Shown: one piece after another, positions 52,888 to 60,910 of the stretch | Numbering within the stretch: the first letter of the stretch is position 1 | Layout: every line of letters starts with the position of its first letter | NCBI RefSeq assembly: GCF_013393185.1 | Contig: NZ_QJQX01000040.1 | Span: forward strand, 1 to 64,000 | DNA: 64,000 nucleotides | Direction of reading: 5' to 3' | Source of the DNA: Sphingobium lactosutens | GTDB lineage: Bacteria > Pseudomonadota > Alphaproteobacteria > Sphingomonadales > Sphingomonadaceae | Notes under the pieces: generated by a model | What the model saw: the letters and a program-made list of their open reading frames with translations, nothing else | Databases searched by the model: none | Told to the model about the DNA's origin: nothing | Translations under genes and position numbers: made by a program

Positions 52888-53391
52888 TCAGTCCTCGACC
52901 GGAACGAAGGCACCCTTGGCGCGATCCTTCACCACCTTGTTGGCGCGGAAGACGGAGCCGCTCATGGTGATGTAGACGCCCGGCTCGGCAACCTGCGCGG
53001 TGGCGAAGGCCATGCCGAGGTTGAAGCTGGCGTCGCTCTCGCCGAAGCGGGCCGGGGCGAGCGCGCCGACCAGCACGATGGTCTTGCCGGCAATGTCCTT
53101 CAGCAGCTTCGCCGTCTCGGTCATGGTGTCGGTGCCGTGGGTGATGACGATATGCTTCTCGCGCGCGGCGGCGCAGCGCGCCGCGATCAGCGCACGGTCA
53201 CCATCGTCCAGTTCCAGGCTGTCCTTGCGGGTCACTTCCTCGATGCGGAAGGGACGCCTGACGCGAGCCACCTCCAGCAGCTTCGCCATCACCGTCTCGC
53301 CGACCTGATAGTCGGACAGGGCGTCGAAATAGATCTTGTCGATCGTCCCGCCGGTGGTGAGCAGCAGGATCGGGGTTTCGGGCGACAGCAT
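52888..53391 (-). CDS. Half-size asparaginase domain protein
   Basis: 167 residues from the ATG at 53391, with GGAG upstream; a TTG six codons earlier is less likely. The product begins MLSPETPILLLTTGGTIDKI, which carries the first catalytic Thr loop (TGGTID). IVITHGTDTMTETAKLLKDI gives the second, the TDT motif. It is only the N-terminal catalytic half of a normal 320-residue L-asparaginase, without the C-terminal domain, as in other short family members. Whether it deamidates asparagine needs an assay; the active-site residues are in place. Confidence 0.88.
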   Translation of the reverse strand: MLSPETPILLLTTGGTIDKIYFDALSDYQVGETVMAKLLEVARVRRPFRIEEVTRKDSLELDDGDRALIAARCAAAREKHIVITHGTDTMTETAKLLKDIAGKTIVLVGALAPARFGESDASFNLGMAFATAQVAEPGVYITMSGSVFRANKVVKDRAKGAFVPVED

Positions 53392-53422
53392 AAGGGACTC
53401 CAGGGTCAATTTTCGGGCGCCT

Positions 53423-53480
53423 TAGAGTGATTTCGAGTGAAATGGAACATTTCACGGCTCGGAAATCACGGAAAACTCTA
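53423..53480. repeat. GAA-loop double-stem repeat element (full copy)
   Basis: TAGAGT/ACTCTA ends enclose an outer stem GTGATTTC (53427-53434) with GAAATCAC (53462-53469). Inside is a hairpin GTGAAATG-GAA-CATTTCAC (53437-53455) followed by GGCTCG. The same plan with unrelated stem sequences occurs at 10764-10810. It lies between the asparaginase-like and proC genes, both on the minus strand. Confidence 0.8.
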
Positions 53481-53509
53481 CCCCAAATGGCGTTCCCCCG
53501 AAACCGCTC

Positions 53510-54334
53510 TTATTCCCCGCGCGCCATTGCCTCGCCGCGATCGCGGGCGGCGGCCAGCGTGTCGGTGAGCAGCGCCAGCAGCCGATCGTCGGCGTCGAGG
53601 ACGTTCAGCCCCTGCCGGGTCATGCCACCGGGGCTGGCGACCCTGTCGGCCAGCGTTGCCGGGCTGTCGCCGGCTTGGGTACTGGCGCGGGCGGCCATGT
53701 TGGCCGACCCCTGCACCGTCGCCAGCGCCATGCGCGCCGCCTGATCGGCGGGAATGCCGATCGCCTCGCCCGCGCGCGCCAGCGCATCGGCGAAGCGGAA
53801 CAGGAAGGCCGGGCCACAGCCCGACAGCGCCGTCACCTGATTGAACAGCGTCTCCTGGCCGATCCATTCGGCAAGACCGAGCGGCTGGATCAGGGCGTCG
53901 ATATCGGCCTTCGCCCGGTCCGAGGTCGCGGCGTCGGTGAAGAGCGCGGTCACGCCCTCCCCCAGCCCCACCGGCAGGTTGGGCATGGCACGCACGATGT
54001 CGCGGGCGGCCGGGAAACGGGCGCGCAGATCGGCCAGCGTGGTGCCGGCAAGGATCGAGACGATCCGCGTCTCTTCCCCACAAAGCGGCGCCAGCGCGGT
54101 CGCGACATCGGAGATCTGATAGGGCTTCATGCCCAGCAACACGGTCGTCCCGGCGGGCAAGGCGGCGGGATAGTCGGTGACGACGCGCACGCCGTCGGCG
54201 ACCGGCTTGCCGCTCGGCCGCAGCACGGTGACGCACGCAGGATCGAGACCGCAATCGAGCCAGCGGACGAGCATCTGCCCCGCCATATTGCCGCAGCCGA
54301 CGAGAAACAGATGGTCAGGCCAATATTGCGCCAT
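53510..54334 (-). CDS. proC: Pyrroline-5-carboxylate reductase
   Basis: 274 residues. It makes proline from pyrroline-5-carboxylate using NAD(P)H. The Rossmann loop is LFLVGCGNMAGQML (about 10-23). VRAMPNLPVGLGEGVTAL and the C-terminal dimer domain ALSGCGPAFLFRFADALARA with SPGGMTRQGL are diagnostic. It lies 4 bases after the YbjN-domain gene in the same direction, so the two may be co-transcribed. Confidence 0.95.
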   Translation of the reverse strand: MAQYWPDHLFLVGCGNMAGQMLVRWLDCGLDPACVTVLRPSGKPVADGVRVVTDYPAALPAGTTVLLGMKPYQISDVATALAPLCGEETRIVSILAGTTLADLRARFPAARDIVRAMPNLPVGLGEGVTALFTDAATSDRAKADIDALIQPLGLAEWIGQETLFNQVTALSGCGPAFLFRFADALARAGEAIGIPADQAARMALATVQGSANMAARASTQAGDSPATLADRVASPGGMTRQGLNVLDADDRLLALLTDTLAAARDRGEAMARGE

Positions 54335-54338
54335 CGGA

Positions 54339-54845
54339 TCAGGCCTCGCCGCGGGTTTCGATCAGGCTGGCGGAAATCGCCTCGGTCGGGGTCTTGCCGC
54401 CCCACAGGACGAACTGGAACACCGGATAGAAACGCTCGCACTCATCGATCGCGGTTTCGACCAGCAACTGCGCCTGATCGAGCGTCAAGGTCCCCCCCGC
54501 CCCTAGCAGAGCGCCATGGCGGAACAGCACAATGCCGCTCGACGACCAGAGTTCGAAATGACCGATCCAGAGCTGTTCGTTGATCAGCCCCAGCGTTTCG
54601 TAGACGGTCGCGCGCTTGTCCTCGCTGACCCGGATATCTGGCAGGGCGAGGAGCTGGAGAACCTGATCCTCGTCGCGCCAGATGCCGCGCAGCTCATATT
54701 GCGCCCACGACCCTTGCGTGTTCGCGACGATCTCATCCTCGCCGACCTGCTCGAAACTCCAGCCATGCGCCTCGAAATAGGCGGCCAGCATGTCGATCGG
54801 CGCAGCCTCCTGGCCGCCATGTTCAAATTCGTCGCTATCCATCAT
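54339..54845 (-). CDS. YbjN domain-containing protein
   Basis: 168 residues. IDMLAAYFEAHGWSFEQVGE and ELRGIWRDEDQVLQLLALPD, then INEQLWIGHFELWSSSGIVL, are characteristic of the YbjN family, with a type III chaperone-like alpha/beta fold. Its function in bacteria is a putative sensory or chaperone role. No membrane segment is seen. It heads the pair with proC. Either of two adjacent ATG codons could start it. Confidence 0.9.
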   Translation of the reverse strand: MMDSDEFEHGGQEAAPIDMLAAYFEAHGWSFEQVGEDEIVANTQGSWAQYELRGIWRDEDQVLQLLALPDIRVSEDKRATVYETLGLINEQLWIGHFELWSSSGIVLFRHGALLGAGGTLTLDQAQLLVETAIDECERFYPVFQFVLWGGKTPTEAISASLIETRGEA

Positions 54846-54887
54846 CGCCGGGCCTTATCACCGCGTGCGGTGAAAGGACAGAAGGGA

Positions 54888-55211
54888 TCAGTCGGCCTCC
54901 CCGGAGCCACCCTGCCCCGCGTCCGCCGCCTTGGGCTTGGCGGCCTTGACGCTCTTGGTCACGGGCTCGCCGCTCTTGCCTTCCAGCGCGTCGAGCCGGG
55001 TCTTCAGCAGTTCGACCTCCTCGCGCGCGGCGGCGGCGACCGCCTTCACCGCGTCGAATTCCTCGCGCGACACGAAATCCATGCCGCCGATCCAGTCCTT
55101 GGCGCGTTCGCGCGCATTGGATTCGAATTCGCGCGTCATGCCCGCCACAGTGCCTGCGGCGCCGTTCACCAGCTTGGCCAGATCGTCGAAAAAGCGGTTC
55201 TCGCTCTGCAT
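54888..55211 (-). CDS. UbiK-family accessory factor (membrane fusogenic BMFP type)
   Basis: 107 residues from the ATG at 55211; the 16 upstream codons do not look homologous. MQSENRFFDDLAKLVNGAAG begins an amphipathic helix and VSREEFDAVKAVAAAAREEV a coiled coil, which together mark the UbiK/BMFP family, linked to ubiquinone synthesis in E. coli. An Ala/Lys-rich tail ends GGSGEAD. It lies between YbjN and TspO genes, all on one strand. Confidence 0.9.
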   Translation of the reverse strand: MQSENRFFDDLAKLVNGAAGTVAGMTREFESNARERAKDWIGGMDFVSREEFDAVKAVAAAAREEVELLKTRLDALEGKSGEPVTKSVKAAKPKAADAGQGGSGEAD

Positions 55212-55255
55212 TGCACTTATCCTCATTGCGGCGCGCGGGTGGGCGCGCCCGAAAT

Positions 55256-55804
55256 TCATATCTGGGTCTTGAGCGCCGGCGCGACAAGGGTCGGGGCATC
55301 CGGGTTCAGGCGGCCGATCTCATAGTTGAGGAAAGAGGCGAACGCCAGCCAGCAGAGATAGGGTAGCAACAGCAAGCCCGCGAGCCGCCGGATACGCCAG
55401 AACAGCGCGATCGTGACCGCGACGACCACGAACAGCGCCAGGATCAGCGCCAGCGCGCTGCCGACCTGATGGGCGCGAAAAAAAAGCGGCGACCAGGCGA
55501 GGTTCATGACTAGCTGGATCACGAACAGCGCGATCGCCGCGCTTCGACCCTTCGCCCCACGGGCATGCAGGACGATGGCGATGGCCAGCGCCATCATCAC
55601 ATAAAGGATCGTCCAGGCGACGCCGAACGCCCAGCCCGGCGGCATCAGCGCCGGCTTTTCCAGCGCGTCGAACCAGCGATTGCCATAGCCGCTATTCGCC
55701 ATCCTGCCCGACAGGAACCCCAGGAAGACGATGGCGGGAACCGTGACGAGCGCCCAACGGAGATAGGCGAGACGCAACTGACCTTGGGACGCAATCTGGT
55801 TCAT
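55256..55804 (-). CDS. tspO: TspO/MBR family tryptophan-rich sensory protein
   Basis: 182 residues from the ATG at 55804, giving MNQIASQGQLRLAYL; the longer frame upstream is not supported. Five membrane helices are present. WFDALEKPALMPPGWAFGVA and WTILYVMMALAIAIVL hold the TspO signature, with NLAWSPLFFRAHQVGSALAL in the third. TspO binds porphyrins and regulates tetrapyrrole or photosynthesis genes in Rhodobacter. Its stop lies 45 bases before the UbiK gene. Confidence 0.94.
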   Translation of the reverse strand: MNQIASQGQLRLAYLRWALVTVPAIVFLGFLSGRMANSGYGNRWFDALEKPALMPPGWAFGVAWTILYVMMALAIAIVLHARGAKGRSAAIALFVIQLVMNLAWSPLFFRAHQVGSALALILALFVVVAVTIALFWRIRRLAGLLLLPYLCWLAFASFLNYEIGRLNPDAPTLVAPALKTQI

Positions 55805-55897
55805 CGACAGCAACAACCCCCATACGGAGCGCCGCGTCAGATCCGACGCGAAGCGCTCCAATCCCTTGTTGTCGCATCGCTTCTCGCGATGCTCATG

Positions 55898-58800
55898 TCA
55901 CTCAGCCGGTTCAGGCGAATCCTTGAGCGCCGAATCCAGTTTTCGGCTGACGGTTTGCGGAGAAACCGTGCGCTTGGCAACGCGCGAATAGAAAATCGGG
56001 ATCAGGAACAGGGTGATGAGCGTCGCCAGGCTGACGCCGAACACCACGACCACGCCGATCGAATGGCGCGCCGCCGCCCCCGCCCCGCCCCTGATGACCA
56101 GCGGCACCGCGCCGATCACCGTCGCGATCGAGGTCATCAGGATCGGGCGCAGGCGGCGCTTGGCGGCCTCGCGGATCGCCTCGGCAATCTCCATCCCCTC
56201 GTCGCGCAACTGATTGGCGAACTCCACGATCAGGATGCCGTTCTTGGCGGCGAGGCCCACCAGCATGACGATGCCGATCTGGCTGTAGAGGTTGATCGAC
56301 CCGCCGGTGATCGCCAACCCCAGCGCGCCGCCAGCCACCGCGAGCGGCACGGTGGCGATGATGACGCCGGGGTGGATGAAGCTTTCGAACTGAGCCGCGA
56401 GCAGCAGATAGACGAGCAGGATGGTGAGGCCGAAGACCAGCCAGATCGACCCGCCGGTTTCGCGCAACGACTGGCTTTCGCCGCGATAGCCTATCGCGAG
56501 CACTTCAGGAGATTGCCGCGCCTGATCCTCCAGATAGCCGAGCGCCTGCCCCAGCGAGGTGCCGGGCGCCAGCGCCGCAGTCAGGGTGATGGCGCGCAGC
56601 TTGTTGTAGCGGTTGAGCTGGCGCGGGCCGGCCACTTCGCGGATCGTCACGAGCGATGACAAGGGGACCAGCGCGCCGGTGCGGCTGCGCACGTTGATCC
56701 GCTCCAGATCGGCCTTGGTCCGACGCCCCGCATCCTCCGCCTGCACCAGCACGCGATACTCCTCGCCCCGGTCGACATAGGTGGTGACGCGGCGCGATCC
56801 GAGCAGGCTCTGCAAGGCCTGGCTGACGTCGTTGACGGACACGCCCAGGTCGCCGGCCCGTTGCAGATCGGTGTCGATCCGCATCTGCGGCTTGGTTTCC
56901 TTATAGTCGCTGTCGAGGTTGATGAGGCCCGGATAATCGGCCGCCGCCGCCATGATCCGGTCGCGCGCGGCGACCAGCCCTTCATAGGTGGCGCCGGCCA
57001 GCACGATATTGACCGGCAGGCCGCGCCCGCGTCCCAGCCCCGAACGCGGCGCCGCATTGCCACGCACGCCCGGCTGGTCGGCGATCACCTTGTTGATGAT
57101 GGTCGCGACTTCGGCCGTGGTGATGGTGCGGTCCTCCCACGGACGAAGGAAGGCGATGACGTTGCCGCTGTTGAAATCGTCGGTGGTGCCGAAGCCCGCC
57201 GGGGTGCGGATGACCAGATTCTGGAGCGTCCCGTCCTTGCGCAGGAAGGCGAGATCATCCTCGATCTTCTTCATATAGGCCATCATCCGGTCGAAGCCGG
57301 TGCCTTCGGGCGCGCTGATCTGCGCTTCGACCACGCCGGTATCCTCGGCCGGCGCCAGCTCGCTCGGCAGGCGGGTGAAGAAGAAGCCCGCGACGCCCAG
57401 GAACAGCAATACGCCCAGCAGCGGCAGCAACGGCTTGCGGAGCGCCCGGTCGAGCCAGCGGGCATAGCCGCGCTCGATCCGCTGGAACCGACCGTCGATC
57501 CAGCGCGCCAGCCGCCCGCGCTCGGCGGTCTTGAGCAGCTTGGAACAGAGCATCGGCGCGAGGCTGAGCGAAATGAAGCCGGAAAAGGCGATCGCCGCGA
57601 TCATCGCGATGGCGAGTTCGCGGAACAGCAGGCCGGTCTGGCCGGCAAGGAACATCACCGGCACGAACACGGCGCAGACGACGAGCGTGGTCGAGATGAT
57701 GGCGAATCCCACCTGCCGCGTGCCGAGATAGGCGGCGACCAGCGGATCGTCGCCCTGTTCGACGCGGTGATAGACATTTTCCAGCACGACGATCGCGTCG
57801 TCGACCACCAGACCGATGGCGAGTACGAAGGCGAGCAGGGTCAGCAGGTTGATCGACAGGCCGAGCAGCCACATCACCGCGCAGGTGGCGAGCAGACAGA
57901 TCGGCACCGTCACCGCCGGGATGATGGTCGCGCGCACCGATCCCAGGAACAGGAAGATGACGAGGATGACCAGCAGTGCCGCTTCCAGCAGCGTGTCGTA
58001 CACATTGTCGATCGCGCGCTCGATGAACAGGGATTCGTCGGTACCGATCGCGACCTTCATGCCCTTGGGCAGGGTCGGTTCCAGCTCCTTAATCAGCGCC
58101 TTGGCCTTTTGCGCGACCTCCAGCGTGTTGGCGCCCGACTGGCGAATGATGCCGATGCCGATCGCCGTGCCCTGATTGGACCGGAAGCTGCTATAGGGAT
58201 TTTCCGCCCCCTCCTCGATCCGGGCGACGTCGCCCAGCGTCACCAGATGGCCGTCCGCGCCGCGCCCGACCACCAGTCGACCGAACTGGTCCGGGGTGGC
58301 GAAGGGCCGCTCGACGCGCAGCGTCTGATTCTGATCCTTCGATTCGAAGCGGCCGGCGGGCAGCTCGACATTCTGCGTGCGCAGCGCCGCCTCGACATCG
58401 GCCGGGGTCAGGCCGAAAGCGGCCAGCTTTTCGGCGTTGAACCAGATGCGGGTCGAAGGCCGAGCCTCGCCGCCGATATTGACGCGGGCGACGCCATCGA
58501 TCGCGGCGAAGCGGTCGGCGATGTTGCGGTCGAGATAGTCGCTGATCTGGATCGGCGACCAGCCGGGACGGGAAAAGGCGAGGAACAGGATCGAGCGCGC
58601 GTCGGAATCGACCTTGCGGATTTCGGGCGCGAGCGCGTCCTCCGGCAGATCCTCTGTCACCGATCCCACGCGGTCGCGCACGTCATTGGCGGCGCTGTCG
58701 ATATCGCGCGACGGGTCGAATTCGATATTGATGTTCGACGTGCCGTCCTGCGACGTCGAGGTGATCGTCTGGATGCCCTGCACGCCCGCGACCGCATCCT

Positions 58801-59002
58801 CGATCAGCTGGGTGATGCGGGTTTCCACGACCGAGGCGGCCGCGCCGGTATAGGTCGTCTCGACCGACACGATCGGCGGATCGGTGTCGGGATATTCGCG
58901 GACCGACAGGCTCATCCAGCCGACGATGCCGACGATGCAGAGCAGCACTGCGACGACGGCGGCGAAGACCGGGCGGCGGACGGAAAGGTCGGACAGCTGC
59001 AT
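55898..59002 (-). CDS. RND efflux transporter permease (AcrB/MexF-like)
   Basis: 1034 residues with the standard 12-helix, two-loop RND plan. It opens MQLSDLSVRRPVFAAVVAVL. LAIGLVVDDAIVVLENVYHR carries the essential TM4 Asp pair; the second half has FESFIHPGVIIATVPLAVAG and LVGLAAKNGILIVEFANQLR with the TM10 Lys. The porter domains include RSGLGRGRGLPVNIVLAG. It lies 12 bases after the adaptor gene and expels substrates I cannot identify, probably through a TolC elsewhere. The 1068-codon frame on the other strand is a codon-bias artefact. Confidence 0.95.
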   Translation of the reverse strand: MQLSDLSVRRPVFAAVVAVLLCIVGIVGWMSLSVREYPDTDPPIVSVETTYTGAAASVVETRITQLIEDAVAGVQGIQTITSTSQDGTSNINIEFDPSRDIDSAANDVRDRVGSVTEDLPEDALAPEIRKVDSDARSILFLAFSRPGWSPIQISDYLDRNIADRFAAIDGVARVNIGGEARPSTRIWFNAEKLAAFGLTPADVEAALRTQNVELPAGRFESKDQNQTLRVERPFATPDQFGRLVVGRGADGHLVTLGDVARIEEGAENPYSSFRSNQGTAIGIGIIRQSGANTLEVAQKAKALIKELEPTLPKGMKVAIGTDESLFIERAIDNVYDTLLEAALLVILVIFLFLGSVRATIIPAVTVPICLLATCAVMWLLGLSINLLTLLAFVLAIGLVVDDAIVVLENVYHRVEQGDDPLVAAYLGTRQVGFAIISTTLVVCAVFVPVMFLAGQTGLLFRELAIAMIAAIAFSGFISLSLAPMLCSKLLKTAERGRLARWIDGRFQRIERGYARWLDRALRKPLLPLLGVLLFLGVAGFFFTRLPSELAPAEDTGVVEAQISAPEGTGFDRMMAYMKKIEDDLAFLRKDGTLQNLVIRTPAGFGTTDDFNSGNVIAFLRPWEDRTITTAEVATIINKVIADQPGVRGNAAPRSGLGRGRGLPVNIVLAGATYEGLVAARDRIMAAAADYPGLINLDSDYKETKPQMRIDTDLQRAGDLGVSVNDVSQALQSLLGSRRVTTYVDRGEEYRVLVQAEDAGRRTKADLERINVRSRTGALVPLSSLVTIREVAGPRQLNRYNKLRAITLTAALAPGTSLGQALGYLEDQARQSPEVLAIGYRGESQSLRETGGSIWLVFGLTILLVYLLLAAQFESFIHPGVIIATVPLAVAGGALGLAITGGSINLYSQIGIVMLVGLAAKNGILIVEFANQLRDEGMEIAEAIREAAKRRLRPILMTSIATVIGAVPLVIRGGAGAAARHSIGVVVVFGVSLATLITLFLIPIFYSRVAKRTVSPQTVSRKLDSALKDSPEPAE

Positions 59003-59014
59003 GGCGCGGCGCCC

Positions 59015-60076
59015 TTAGCCGGCAGCCTTGGGGGCGTTATTGCCTTTATCGCCAGCCTTCTTATCGCCGGCAAGGCGGACGGTCATGCCGTCGGTCAGCT
59101 TGACCACGCCCTCGGTCACGACCCTCTGCCCCGGCTTCACGCCGCCCGTGATTTCGACCTGTCCGTTCTGGCGGATGCCGGTTCCGACCTTCACCCGCTT
59201 GGCGGTGCGGTCCTCCAACACGAACACGAAGCGTTCATCGCCATCGCCGACCACGGCCAGTTCCGGCACGGCGAGCGACTGGCGCTGGCGCGACAGGACG
59301 CTGACGGTCAGGAGCATGCCGGGCTTCAGCGCCTTGTTGGGATTGGGCAGGATCGCGCGCACCTTCACCGCGCGGGTGGCGGGGTCGATCACCGGGTCGA
59401 TCGTCGCGATCGTCCCGTTGAACGGACGATCGGGCCAGGCGGCCGACACCGCCCTGATCGGCATGCCTTCGCGCAGCATCGACAGGCGGGTTTCGGGGAT
59501 GGTGAAGTCCAGCTTGATGCGGCTGATGTCGCTGACCGTGGCGATCGCCGTACCGGCGGTCACGATCGCGCCGGGCGATACGGTGCGCAAGGAGACCCAG
59601 CCGGCGAAGGGCGCACGGATTATGCGATCGCCGATCGAGGCGCGGGCGAGTTCCGCATTGGCGCGGGCGGCATTGGCAAGCGCCGTCTGCTGCTCCAGCG
59701 TCGCGCCGGTGGCGAAACCGCGCGCCTTGAGCGCCTGGATGCGCTGAAGCTGCTGCCCCGCCTGCAACGCGGTAGCCTCGGCAGAGGCGAGTTCGGCCTT
59801 CTCCTGCCCCACGGCGAGCGTCGCAATCACCTGCCCCTTCGCCACGAAGCCGCCATCCGCGAAGTTGAGCGCGGTGATCCGCTCCGTCACCGGCGCGGAC
59901 AATATGACCTGTTCATTGGCGAGCGCGGTGCCGACCGCCTCCACATTGTCGGTGAAACCGGCGGGCGCGATGGCGACAGCTTCGACCAGCGGCGCCGCGC
60001 GCGGCTTCTGCTGTTTCTCGCCGCTGCAACCGGCAAGACAAAGGGCTGTGAGAATGACAGGCAATAACGGGCGCAT
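59015..60076 (-). CDS. RND efflux periplasmic adaptor subunit (lipoprotein)
   Basis: 353 residues. PVILTALCLAGCSGEKQ has a lipobox with Cys17 to be acylated. The lipoyl/hairpin part contains GTALANEQVILSAPVTERIT, FVAKGQVIATLAVGQEKAEL and APFAGWVSLRTVSPGAIVTA, with a short coiled coil between. The barrel and membrane-proximal domains follow. It ends with a Lys/Gly tail. It is transcribed first in the two-gene pump operon. Confidence 0.95.
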   Translation of the reverse strand: MRPLLPVILTALCLAGCSGEKQQKPRAAPLVEAVAIAPAGFTDNVEAVGTALANEQVILSAPVTERITALNFADGGFVAKGQVIATLAVGQEKAELASAEATALQAGQQLQRIQALKARGFATGATLEQQTALANAARANAELARASIGDRIIRAPFAGWVSLRTVSPGAIVTAGTAIATVSDISRIKLDFTIPETRLSMLREGMPIRAVSAAWPDRPFNGTIATIDPVIDPATRAVKVRAILPNPNKALKPGMLLTVSVLSRQRQSLAVPELAVVGDGDERFVFVLEDRTAKRVKVGTGIRQNGQVEITGGVKPGQRVVTEGVVKLTDGMTVRLAGDKKAGDKGNNAPKAAG

Positions 60077-60172
60077 GATGGAGGGCTATCGGGCCTTTCA
60101 GCGCGACACAATGGACCCTTGTGTCGCGGCATGTATCATTATGTATCGGGGCGGAGAACGAAGCTCGACCGA

Positions 60173-60910
60173 TTATCCGCCAAGCCGCGCATAGAGAAGA
60201 AATTCGACATTGCCCTGCGGTCCGGTAATCGGGCTTTGCGTCAGGCCGGCGACGGTCCAGCCCTGCTCCCCCACCCAATCCTGCACCTCGGCGCAGACCC
60301 GTTCGTGGACGGTGGCGTCGCGCACCACGCCATTCTTGCCCACTTCCTCGCGCCGCGCCTCGAACTGCGGCTTGATGAGCGCGACGAGATGGGCGTCGGG
60401 CTTCGCGAAGCCGATCGGCTTTTCCAGCACCTTGGCCAGGCTAATGAAACTGGCGTCGCAGACGATGATGTCGACCGCTTCGGGAATATGCACATCGGTC
60501 AGGATGCGGGCGCTGGTCTGTTCATGCACCACGACCCGGTCGTCGGAGCGCAATTTCCAGGCAAGCTGGTTGGTGCCGCTGTCCACCGCATAGACTTTCG
60601 CCGCGCCGTTGGTCAGCAGCACGTCGGTGAAGCCGCCGGTCGAGCTGCCGACGTCGATGGCGACGAAGCCGGTCACGTCGATGGCGAATTTCTCCAGCGC
60701 ATGGGCCAGCTTGATCCCCCCGCGCGACACCCAGGGATGGTCGCGACCGCGCACGTCGAGATCGGCGTCGGCGGGCACCTGCTGCCCGGCCTTCTCGACT
60801 TTCCGGTCGCCCAGATAGACGAGACCGGCGAGGATCAGCGCCTGCGCACGGGCGCGGCTTTCGGCGAGGCCATTGTCGACGAGCAACTGGTCGGCACGAA
60901 CCTTGGCCAT
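60173..60910 (-). CDS. tlyA: TlyA family rRNA 2'-O-methyltransferase
   Basis: 245 residues from the ATG at 60910, giving MAKVRADQLLVDNGLAESRA; the frame upstream belongs to the DsbD-like gene. An N-terminal S4 domain (about 1-65) is joined to an FtsJ-like methyltransferase: WVSRGGIKLAHALEKFAIDV, DVGSSTGGFTDVLLTNGAAK (SAM loop), VCDASFISL, and ALIKPQFEA. TlyA methylates 16S and 23S rRNA and is needed for capreomycin sensitivity in mycobacteria. It shares one base with the stop of the DsbD-like gene. Confidence 0.93.
   Translation of the reverse strand: MAKVRADQLLVDNGLAESRARAQALILAGLVYLGDRKVEKAGQQVPADADLDVRGRDHPWVSRGGIKLAHALEKFAIDVTGFVAIDVGSSTGGFTDVLLTNGAAKVYAVDSGTNQLAWKLRSDDRVVVHEQTSARILTDVHIPEAVDIIVCDASFISLAKVLEKPIGFAKPDAHLVALIKPQFEARREEVGKNGVVRDATVHERVCAEVQDWVGEQGWTVAGLTQSPITGPQGNVEFLLYARLGG

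Noticed and set aside
56861-60067. 1068-codon plus-strand frame
   Set aside because: It is antisense to the RND permease and adaptor, both certain from their motifs, and has no domain of its own.
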